From an uncultured Lachnospiraceae bacterium (GTDB taxonomy: Bacteria > Bacillota > Clostridia > Lachnospirales > Lachnospiraceae), in contig CAKRYY010000029.1 in NCBI GenBank assembly GCA_934432885.1, positions 1-39,871 of the forward strand: a stretch of 39,871 nt of DNA. The letters are read 5' to 3'. Numbering within the stretch: the stretch's first letter is position 1; every line of letters begins with the position of its first letter. Positions 32,092-39,871 of the stretch are shown one piece after another. The notes beneath the pieces were generated by a model that worked only from the letters and a program-made list of their open reading frames with translations, searched no databases and had not been told where the DNA came from. The translations under genes and the position numbers were made by a program.

Positions 32092-32658
32092 TTGAAAATG
32101 TCATTTCGGGAAATTCTGGAAGATACGCCGATTATTGCAGCAGTAAAAAATATGGAGGGGCTGGAAAAGTGTCTGGAATCAGACATCCGCGTAATTTTCA
32201 CACTGTTTGGCGACATCTGTACCATCGGCTCTATCGTGGATAAGATAAAGGATGCAGACAAGCTTGCAATGATACATCTGGATTTGGTCAGCGGACTTTC
32301 CGGAAAAGAGGTTGCACTGGATTTTATCAAACAGAATACAAGGGCGGATGGCATTATTACAACAAAGAATACACTGATTAAATATGCCAGACAGCTTGGC
32401 TTGTATACAGTGCTCAGATACTTTGTAGTAGATTCAATGGCACTTTCCAATATTGAAAAACAGATGGGCGGCGTTCAGCCGGACGTCATAGAGATTCTTC
32501 CGGGTATCATGCCGGGCATCATAAAAAGGGTCAATAAAATCAGCAAGGTTCCGGTAATTGCCGGAGGGCTGATTGCTGACAGGGGAGATGTGATGACAGC
32601 GCTTAACAGCGGCGCGATTGCAATTTCCGCAACCAGTCAGGAAGTATGGTTTTTATAG
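32092..32658 (+). CDS. glpP: Glycerol 3-phosphate responsive antiterminator GlpP
   Basis: GlpP is an RNA-binding antiterminator that senses glycerol 3-phosphate. The 188-residue protein is a small TIM-barrel-like fold with typical segments PIIAAVKNMEGLEKCL near the start, LFGDICTIGSIVDKIKDADK, HLDLVSGLSGKE, DGIITTKNTLIKYARQLGL, VDSMALSNIEKQM and PDVIEILPGIMPGII, then PVIAGGLIADRGDVMTAL and a C-terminal SATSQEVW. The start is uncertain: TTG at 32092 lies ten bases after GAGGAG, ATG 32098 lies sixteen after, and TTG 32074 overlaps the site. It heads the glycerol operon and lies just after a leader terminator that is probably its own target. Confidence 0.9.
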   Translation: MKMSFREILEDTPIIAAVKNMEGLEKCLESDIRVIFTLFGDICTIGSIVDKIKDADKLAMIHLDLVSGLSGKEVALDFIKQNTRADGIITTKNTLIKYARQLGLYTVLRYFVVDSMALSNIEKQMGGVQPDVIEILPGIMPGIIKRVNKISKVPVIAGGLIADRGDVMTALNSGAIAISATSQEVWFL

Positions 32659-32723
32659 GTAACTGGTCTGTTTGGTACAGGCATATCATAAGATAGAAAA
32701 AAAGAAAAGGGGGTATTGCAGAC

Positions 32724-33713
32724 ATGAAGAAATTCATTAACGCAGTGGAACTTGTTGAGGATCAGATGATTCAGGGTATGGTAAAGGCATATCCACAATA
32801 TCTGAAAAAGCTTGACTGCGGAAATGTTGTAGTCAGAAGCAGCAAAAAGGAAGACAAGGTTGCTCTGATCAGCGGAGGCGGCAGCGGACATGAGCCTGCA
32901 CATGGGGGATATGTTGGCGAAGGTATGCTGGATGCGGCTGTTGCAGGAGCGGTATTTACATCTCCGACACCGGATCAGGTATATGAAGGCATCAAAGCCA
33001 TAGCGACAGATGCGGGTGTCCTTATGGTTATCAAAAACTACACCGGCGATGTTATGAACTTTGAAATGGCTGGCGAGATGGCTGAGGCTGACGGCATCAA
33101 AGTAAAACAGGTAGTTGTAAATGATGACGTTGCAGTAAAGGACAGCCTTTACACTGTCGGAAGAAGAGGTGTTGCAGGTACTGTATTTGTACATAAGATT
33201 GCAGGCGCGCTTGCAGAGACGGGAGCTGACCTTGATGCAGTACAGGCAGTAGCACAGAAGGTTATCGACAATGTTCGTACGATGGGCGCTGCGATCAGAC
33301 CGTGTACCGTTCCGGCAGCTGGAAAACCGGGCTTCGAGCTTTCTGAAAATGAGATGGAAGTAGGTATCGGTATTCATGGCGAACCGGGTACACACAGAGA
33401 AGAAATCAAACCGGCAGATGAAATCGTAGATATGCTTCTTAAGCAGATTCTGGCAGACATTGATTATACAGGCAGTGAAGTTGCCGTTATGATAAATGGT
33501 TCAGGCGCAACGCCTTTGATGGAGCTCTTTATTATCAATAATCATGTGGCTGACGTGCTTGCAGAAAAAGGAATCAAGGTTTATAAGACCTTTGTTGGCG
33601 AATATATGACATCTATTGAGATGGAAGGCTTTTCCATTTCTCTGTTAAAGCTGGATGACCAGCTCAAGGAGCTTTTAGATGCCAAAGCAGATACGCCGGC
33701 TTTCAAGGCATAA
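32724..33713 (+). CDS. dhaK: Dihydroxyacetone kinase subunit DhaK
   Basis: DhaK binds dihydroxyacetone covalently and receives phosphate from DhaL-ADP. The 329-residue protein has the family motifs ISGGGSGHEPAHGGYVGEGMLDAA at about 49-72, NYTGDVMNFEMA at about 105-116 and GIGIHGEPG, in which His218 is the residue that forms the hemiaminal with substrate. AAGGGGG precedes the ATG by about ten bases. It is followed by dhaL and dhaM in the order of PTS-dependent kinases. It lacks the C-terminal DhaL-like extension of ATP-dependent kinases, so it needs the partners. Confidence 0.97.
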   Translation: MKKFINAVELVEDQMIQGMVKAYPQYLKKLDCGNVVVRSSKKEDKVALISGGGSGHEPAHGGYVGEGMLDAAVAGAVFTSPTPDQVYEGIKAIATDAGVLMVIKNYTGDVMNFEMAGEMAEADGIKVKQVVVNDDVAVKDSLYTVGRRGVAGTVFVHKIAGALAETGADLDAVQAVAQKVIDNVRTMGAAIRPCTVPAAGKPGFELSENEMEVGIGIHGEPGTHREEIKPADEIVDMLLKQILADIDYTGSEVAVMINGSGATPLMELFIINNHVADVLAEKGIKVYKTFVGEYMTSIEMEGFSISLLKLDDQLKELLDAKADTPAFKA

Positions 33714-33743
33714 GAAGTCAGTAAGGGAAAGTGAGAGGATTCC

Positions 33744-34364
33744 ATGAATACAGAAAAATTGATCGCAGTTATGCACAGAATCGCAGAGAAAATAGAATCG
33801 GAAAAAGATTTTCTGACAGAGCTCGATAATGTGATTGGAGACGGAGATCACGGCATCAATCTGGCAAGAGGCTTTGGCGAGGTGGAAAAGAAGCTGGATG
33901 CACTTGCAGAAAAAGAACCGGCGGAGGTATTTAAAAGTGTGGGTATGACGCTGGTATCGACAGTAGGCGGCGCTTCAGGACCATTATATGGTACCGGCTT
34001 TATGAAGCTTGGCATGCTGTTAAAGGGAAAGCCGGAAATCGGAATGGCAGATTTCCTTGAAGCATTTCAGGCAGCAATCGAAGGGATTCAGGCACGCGGC
34101 AAATCCGTAAAGGGCGAGAAGACAATGTTAGACGCTATGATTCCTGCAAAGGAAGCGATGGAAAGCGTATGGAGTGAGACACAGGATGCTTCAAAGGCCT
34201 TTGAAAGCGGAATCAAGGCAGCATGGGAGGGTGTGGAATACACCAAGACCATAGCGGCGACCAAGGGACGTGCAAGCTATCTTGGAGAGCGCAGCATAGG
34301 GCATCAGGATCCTGGTGCAACCTCTTTTACAATGATGCTGGAGATTGCCGGAGGCGAGGTATAG
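33744..34364 (+). CDS. dhaL: Dihydroxyacetone kinase subunit DhaL
   Basis: DhaL is the nucleotide-binding subunit; its tightly held ADP is rephosphorylated by DhaM and donates phosphate to dihydroxyacetone on DhaK. The 206-residue helical-barrel protein has the Mg-ADP motif DNVIGDGDHGINLARGF at about 28-44, the GGASGPLYGTGFM segment and the C-terminal ATKGRASYLGERSIGHQDPGATS loop. The gap to dhaK is 30 bases, and dhaM starts one base after its stop, with the dhaM ribosome site inside dhaL. Confidence 0.96.
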   Translation: MNTEKLIAVMHRIAEKIESEKDFLTELDNVIGDGDHGINLARGFGEVEKKLDALAEKEPAEVFKSVGMTLVSTVGGASGPLYGTGFMKLGMLLKGKPEIGMADFLEAFQAAIEGIQARGKSVKGEKTMLDAMIPAKEAMESVWSETQDASKAFESGIKAAWEGVEYTKTIAATKGRASYLGERSIGHQDPGATSFTMMLEIAGGEV

Positions 34365-34365
34365 T

Positions 34366-34746
34366 ATGGTTGGGTTTGTAATCGTTTCTCACTCTAAGAC
34401 ACTGGCAGAGGGCGTAGTGGAGCTGACAAGGATGATGGCTCCGGATGCCAACATTGAAGCCGCAGGCGGTATGGAGGATGGAGGTTTTGGAACAAGCTTC
34501 GAAAAAATCCAGACCGCAGTGGAAAAAGTATATTCCGAGGACGGCGTTATCATATTGATGGATATGGGAAGCGCAGTTATGACAGCAGAAATGGTAATTG
34601 AAGCTATGGAGGGAAAGAAAATCTGCATGGCTGACTGTCCGATTGCCGAGGGGGCGGTAACCGGTACCGTGGATGCACGCATCGGAATGGGAATGGAAGA
34701 AATCCTGCAGGATCTTGCGCAGGTAGGAACCCAGAAAAAATTATAG
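34366..34746 (+). CDS. dhaM: Phosphotransferase subunit DhaM (EIIA-type)
   Basis: DhaM passes phosphate from HPr to DhaL-ADP, making the kinase depend on phosphoenolpyruvate rather than ATP. This is the short 126-residue form consisting only of the mannose-type EIIA domain: VIVSHSKTLAEG with the phospho-histidine His9, then GGMEDGGFGTSFEKI and VIILMDMGSAVMTAEM. The E. coli HPr and EI-like extensions are absent, so general HPr must serve. ATG 34366 is chosen because GGAGGCGAGG lies just upstream inside dhaL; a frame from 34345 would overlap dhaL without need. glpK follows after 53 bases. Confidence 0.93.
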   Translation: MVGFVIVSHSKTLAEGVVELTRMMAPDANIEAAGGMEDGGFGTSFEKIQTAVEKVYSEDGVIILMDMGSAVMTAEMVIEAMEGKKICMADCPIAEGAVTGTVDARIGMGMEEILQDLAQVGTQKKL

Positions 34747-34781
34747 GTTTCAAAGGCTTTGCGGAAAGCCTGAGACAATAG

Positions 34782-36296
<1,515 letters not shown>

Positions 36297-36332
36297 GGAC
36301 AGAAGACAACAAATCAAAGGGGGTAATACGTT

Positions 36333-37046
36333 ATGTTAATCTTTTTAGCAGAGTTAATTGGAACGATGATGTTAATTTTACTTGGTGACGGTGTTGTTGC
36401 CAATGTTACACTGAACAAGTCAGGCATGAAGGGCGCTGGTTCTATCCAGATTACATTTGCCTGGGGTCTTGCAGTTATGGTTCCCGCATTCATTTTTGGC
36501 GCTGCTTCCGGCGCACATTTCAACCCGGCTCTGACGATTGCACTCGCAATCGATGGAACGATTGGCTGGGACGTAGTTCCGATTTATATTGCAGGTCAGT
36601 TCATCGGCGCATTCATCGGTGCAGTTTTAGTATACATTCTGTTCAAGGCACAGTTTGATGCAACTGAAGAAGCAGGCGCAAAGCTTGGCGTATTCTCTAC
36701 AGGTCCTTCCGTTCCGAATACAGGCTTAAACTTCTTAAGTGAAATGATTGGAACCTTCGTACTTGTATTTGCAATCAAGGGCATCGGACAGGTAACCGGT
36801 ATTGCAGGCGGACTGAGCAACTTCCTTGTATTTGGTATTATCGTTTCCATCGGTATGTCTCTCGGCGGATTGACAGGATATGCAATCAACCCTGCAAGAG
36901 ACCTCGGACCTCGTATCGCACATGCAGTTCTTCCGATTAAAGGAAAAGGCGATTCTAACTGGGGTTATGCTTGGATTCCTGTAGTAGCACCCATCGTTGG
37001 CGCAATCATAGCAGTTCTGCTGTATGCAGCAATTCCTTGGGCATAA
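36333..37046 (+). CDS. glpF: Glycerol uptake facilitator (aquaglyceroporin)
   Basis: GlpF is a channel of the MIP/aquaporin family that lets glycerol diffuse through the cytoplasmic membrane. The 237-residue protein has six membrane helices and both half-helix motifs: SGAHFNPALTIALAI (first NPA, about 64-66) and GYAINPARDLGPRIAH (second NPA). The Asp after the second NPAR (NPARDLGPR) is typical of glycerol facilitators as opposed to water channels. An AAAGGGGG ribosome site is present. It lies 36 bases after glpK. A large hairpin with a U-rich tail follows. Confidence 0.95.
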   Translation: MLIFLAELIGTMMLILLGDGVVANVTLNKSGMKGAGSIQITFAWGLAVMVPAFIFGAASGAHFNPALTIALAIDGTIGWDVVPIYIAGQFIGAFIGAVLVYILFKAQFDATEEAGAKLGVFSTGPSVPNTGLNFLSEMIGTFVLVFAIKGIGQVTGIAGGLSNFLVFGIIVSIGMSLGGLTGYAINPARDLGPRIAHAVLPIKGKGDSNWGYAWIPVVAPIVGAIIAVLLYAAIPWA

Positions 37047-37091
37047 GGAAGCTGTGGCGGAAAATAAAATAGAGTAGATGCGTGAGAAGAT

Positions 37092-37149
37092 GAGTCAGGC
37101 GTTTGGGGATGCAGAAGGAGCATGCCTGCGCCTGGCTCTCTTTCTTTTC
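37092..37149 (+). terminator. Terminator or GlpP-controlled hairpin before glpA
   Basis: GAGTCAGGCG (37092-37101) pairs with CGCCTGGCTC (37129-37138) with one G/U pair, followed by TCTTTCTTTTC. The sequence ATGCGTGAGAAGATGAG ahead of it resembles ATGCCGGGAGATGAG ahead of the first leader terminator. It would either end the dhaKLM-glpKF message or be a second GlpP read-through point, as at Bacillus glpD. No promoter was found between glpF and the next gene, so some read-through is likely. Confidence 0.65.
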
Positions 37150-37176
37150 TAAACAAAATAATAGGAGAATGTGATT

Positions 37177-38613
37177 ATGTATGATGTTGCGATTATAGGA
37201 GCAGGAGTGACAGGCTGTGCAATCGCACGGGAACTGTCAAGGTATCAGGTAAATGCCTGCGTAATTGAAAAATGTGAGGATGTCTGCTGCGGCACATCCA
37301 AAGCCAACAGCGCTATTGTACATGCCGGTTTTGATGCGGCGGAGGGCTCGCTGATGGCAAAAATGAATGTAAAGGGAAATGAATTGATGGAGCAGCTCTC
37401 CAAAGACCTTGATTTTCCCTTCAAGAGAAACGGTTCTCTCGTTGTCTGCATGCACAAGGAGGATCTGCCTGGTTTACAGACTCTGTATGATAGAGGCGTA
37501 AAGAATGGCGTAAAGGATTTGCGTATCCTTTCCAAAGAGGAGGTTCTTGCTATGGAACCGAATCTTTCTGATAATGTAGAGGGCGCTTTGTATGCACCGA
37601 CAGGCGGAATTGTATGCCCGTTCAATTTAACGATTGCACTGGCAGAAAATGCAAACCAGAACGGTGTAACATTCCAGTTTGATACCAAAGTGGAAAATAT
37701 CGTAAAACAGGATGGCAGCTATCGTATTGAAACCGATAAGGGTGTGATAGAGAGCCGCTATGTGGTAAATGCTGCAGGCGTATATGCAGATGTCATCCAC
37801 AATATGGTAAGTGAAAAGAAATTAAAAATCGTTGCACGGAGAGGAGACTACTGCCTGCTGGATAAGAGCGTTGGAAATTATGTTTCCAAGACGATTTTCC
37901 CGCTGCCGACCAAGCTTGGCAAGGGCGTTTTGGTTTCCCCGACCATTCATGGAAACTTGATTGTGGGACCGACAGCGATTGATATTGAAGATAAAGAGGG
38001 AACCAATACCACAAAAGCAGGTCTTGATGATTTGATTGCGAAAGCGGGCGGCACAGTAAAGGATCTCCCGATTCGTCAGGTAATTACTTCCTTTGCCGGA
38101 CTTCGTGCACACGAGGCTGGACATGAGTTTATCATCGGCGAGGTAGAGGATGCAAAGCAGTTTATAGACGCTGCAGGTATTGAATCTCCCGGACTTTCCA
38201 GCGCACCGGCAATCGGTATCATGGTTGCGGAGTTGCTGCGTGATAAGATGGGCCTTAAGGAAAAAGACAACTTTATCGCAACCCGTAAGGGAATCTTAAA
38301 TCCGGCTTCTCTGAGCATGGAAGAGAGAAATGAACTGATTCGCAAAAATCCGGCTTATGGAACGATTATATGCCGCTGTGAGTCTGTTACAGAGGGTGAA
38401 ATCATAGATGCCATCCATAGACCTGTAGGCGCAAAATCGTTAGACGGCGTAAAACGGCGGACGAGGGCAGGCATGGGAAGATGTCAGGCAGGCTTCTGCA
38501 GTCCGAGGACAATGGAAATCTTAGAACGTGAGCTTTCTATGAATATGGAAGATATTACGAAATCCGGCGGCAGCTCCAAAATCGTAGTAGGCCGCACAAA
38601 AGAGAATGCGTAG
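37177..38613 (+). CDS. GlpA-like FAD-dependent glycerol 3-phosphate dehydrogenase
   Basis: A 478-residue FAD oxidoreductase of the DAO/GlpA type. The N-terminal Rossmann motif VAIIGAGVTGCAIARELS is at 4-21; AAGVYADVIHNM and the later GLRAHEAGHEFIIGE and GIESPGLSSAPAIG segments fit glycerol 3-phosphate dehydrogenases and related dehydrogenases. The C-terminal ~90 residues form a BFD-like [2Fe-2S] domain with four cysteines, CRC in IICRCESVTEGE and CQAGFC in GMGRCQAGFCSP. The probable reaction is glycerol 3-phosphate to dihydroxyacetone phosphate. ATG 37177 lies nine bases after AGGAG, while GTG 37171 is only three away. A second FAD oxidoreductase follows, suggesting a multi-subunit enzyme. 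Confidence 0.88.
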   Translation: MYDVAIIGAGVTGCAIARELSRYQVNACVIEKCEDVCCGTSKANSAIVHAGFDAAEGSLMAKMNVKGNELMEQLSKDLDFPFKRNGSLVVCMHKEDLPGLQTLYDRGVKNGVKDLRILSKEEVLAMEPNLSDNVEGALYAPTGGIVCPFNLTIALAENANQNGVTFQFDTKVENIVKQDGSYRIETDKGVIESRYVVNAAGVYADVIHNMVSEKKLKIVARRGDYCLLDKSVGNYVSKTIFPLPTKLGKGVLVSPTIHGNLIVGPTAIDIEDKEGTNTTKAGLDDLIAKAGGTVKDLPIRQVITSFAGLRAHEAGHEFIIGEVEDAKQFIDAAGIESPGLSSAPAIGIMVAELLRDKMGLKEKDNFIATRKGILNPASLSMEERNELIRKNPAYGTIICRCESVTEGEIIDAIHRPVGAKSLDGVKRRTRAGMGRCQAGFCSPRTMEILERELSMNMEDITKSGGSSKIVVGRTKENA

Positions 38614-38625
38614 GAGGGAAGGGCT

Positions 38626-39871
38626 ATGAAATCATACGATATTGTAATTATAGGCGGAGGCCCTGCCGGACTTGCAGCAGCGGCATCAGCAAAAAAAGCT
38701 GGAATAGACAGTATTCTGATTCTTGAACGGGATAAGGAGCTTGGTGGTATTTTAAATCAGTGTATTCACAATGGTTTTGGACTGCATACGTTTAAAGAGG
38801 AACTGACGGGACCGGAATATGCGGGGCGTTTTATTGATGAAGTAAAGGAACTGAAAATAGAATACCTGCTGAATACGATGGTAATGGACATCAGTGAAGA
38901 AAAGATAGTAACGGCGATGAACCGGGTTGATGGCATGTTCCAGATTCAGGCAAAGGCTGTTGTTCTGGCGATGGGATGCCGGGAACGTTCACGCGGAGCA
39001 CTGAATATTCCGGGCTATCGCCCTGCGGGTATCTTCTCGGCAGGAACAGCGCAGAGACTTGTCAACATGGAAGGCTATATGCCGGGCAGGGAGGTTGTCA
39101 TTCTCGGCTCCGGTGATATTGGACTGATTATGGCAAGACGTATGACACTGGAGGGCGCAAAGGTAAAGGTTGTGGCAGAGCTGATGCCGTATTCGGGCGG
39201 ACTGAAGAGAAATATCGTACAGTGTTTGGATGACTATGGGATTCCGTTAAAGCTGAGCCATACGGTTGTTGACATCAGAGGACAGGAACGTCTGACCGGT
39301 ATCACGCTTGCACAGGTAGATGAGAAGGGCAAGCCGATTCCGGGAACAGAAGAGGATTATGATTGCGATACCCTGCTTTTATCGGTTGGCTTGATTCCTG
39401 AAAACGAGCTTTCCAGAGGAATGGGTGTTGAGATTGATAGGGTAACGTCAGGTCCGGTTGTAAATGAGAGCCTGGAGACGAGCATCCCCGGCGTATTTGC
39501 CTGCGGTAATGTCCTTCACGTACATGATTTGGTAGATTATGTATCAGAGGAAGCAGGAAGGGCAGGAAGCAACGCGGCAAAGTTTGTTAAGGGCGAACTT
39601 GAAAATAATGGCGGCAATGAAATCGAGATTTTGGCACAGCAGGGCGTACGTTATACAGTTCCGAGACATATCAATGTTGAAAAGATGGAGAAGCTTTTAA
39701 CAGTACGTTTCCGTGTCGGAGCAGTTTTCAAGGATTCTTATATCAGCGTATACTACAATGATGAGCGCGTAATGCACCGCAAAAAACAGATTATGGCGCC
39801 CGGAGAAATGGAAGAGGTTATTCTTCAGAAAGAAAAGCTTTTAGAGTATCCGGATTTAAAGAGCATTACGG
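38626..39871 (+). CDS. NAD(P)/FAD-dependent oxidoreductase (3' truncated)
   Basis: The frame is open from ATG 38626 to the window edge, over 415 codons. The start follows an excellent AGGAGGGAAGGG site. The N-terminal FAD motif DIVIIGGGPAGLAAAASA is at about 4-21, a second nucleotide-binding motif VVILGSGDIGLIMARRM is at about 155-171, and the C-terminal FAD segment is SIPGVFACGNVLHVHDLVDYV, as in pyridine nucleotide-disulfide reductase-like proteins without the redox disulfide. A further ~90-residue domain begins after that. In related Clostridia such a protein stands next to the GlpA-like gene, often followed by a DUF1667 protein, as an electron-transfer partner; the gap here is 12 bases. 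The exact role is inferred. Confidence 0.85.
   Translation, partial: MKSYDIVIIGGGPAGLAAAASAKKAGIDSILILERDKELGGILNQCIHNGFGLHTFKEELTGPEYAGRFIDEVKELKIEYLLNTMVMDISEEKIVTAMNRVDGMFQIQAKAVVLAMGCRERSRGALNIPGYRPAGIFSAGTAQRLVNMEGYMPGREVVILGSGDIGLIMARRMTLEGAKVKVVAELMPYSGGLKRNIVQCLDDYGIPLKLSHTVVDIRGQERLTGITLAQVDEKGKPIPGTEEDYDCDTLLLSVGLIPENELSRGMGVEIDRVTSGPVVNESLETSIPGVFACGNVLHVHDLVDYVSEEAGRAGSNAAKFVKGELENNGGNEIEILAQQGVRYTVPRHINVEKMEKLLTVRFRVGAVFKDSYISVYYNDERVMHRKKQIMAPGEMEEVILQKEKLLEYPDLKSIT

Overview
The window looks like a spore-forming, low-to-mid GC Firmicute of the class Clostridia, most likely family Lachnospiraceae. It carries spoIIIAG, spoIIIAH, spoIVB and a Spo0A-type DNA-binding protein, and it shows the conserved Firmicute chain asp23-nusB-xseA-xseB-ispA-dxs-tlyA-nadK-argR-recN-spoIVB. 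Strong AGGAGG-type ribosome sites and many TTGACA/TATAAT promoters fit this. I cannot name the species.

Region 1 (1-5.3 kb): the end of the spoIIIA operon (spoIIIAG cut by the window edge, then spoIIIAH), followed by deoB, prfC and an exported transglutaminase-like protein. Region 2 (5.3-15.5 kb): a tightly packed housekeeping operon running from asp23 to recN, then spoIVB with its own forespore-type promoter. Its products cover rRNA antitermination, exonuclease VII, isoprenoid precursors, an rRNA methyltransferase, NAD kinase, the arginine repressor and DNA repair.

Region 3 (15.5-25.4 kb): spo0A normally follows spoIVB directly. Here the place is taken by a convergent lipoprotein gene, an XRE regulator, a candidate small RNA, a 50-residue protein, a frameshifted EamA gene, a LysR regulator divergent from a heterodimeric ABC exporter, and a TPR-DUF4037-DUF4125 fusion. 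Only then comes a 172-residue Spo0A homologue. It keeps the DNA-binding domain and the first ~43 residues of the receiver, but has lost the rest of the receiver, including the phosphorylation site. A shared ACGAAAATT motif lies in the promoters of the lipoprotein, the XRE gene and this Spo0A-like gene, so the XRE protein may tie them together.

Region 4 (25.4-31.8 kb): glgA; rqcH on the opposite strand; a secreted DUF5722 (glycosidase-like) protein paired with a secreted SH3-SGNH hydrolase; and a 63-residue protein built from four ~16-residue repeats. Region 5 (31.8 kb to the end): a glycerol operon with GlpP antiterminator, PTS-type dihydroxyacetone kinase DhaKLM, glycerol kinase, glycerol facilitator, a GlpA-like dehydrogenase and a second FAD oxidoreductase cut by the window edge. 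Two leader terminators with a shared upstream motif, before glpP and before the dehydrogenase, suggest GlpP control at both points. No rRNA, tRNA, CRISPR array or insertion sequence was seen.
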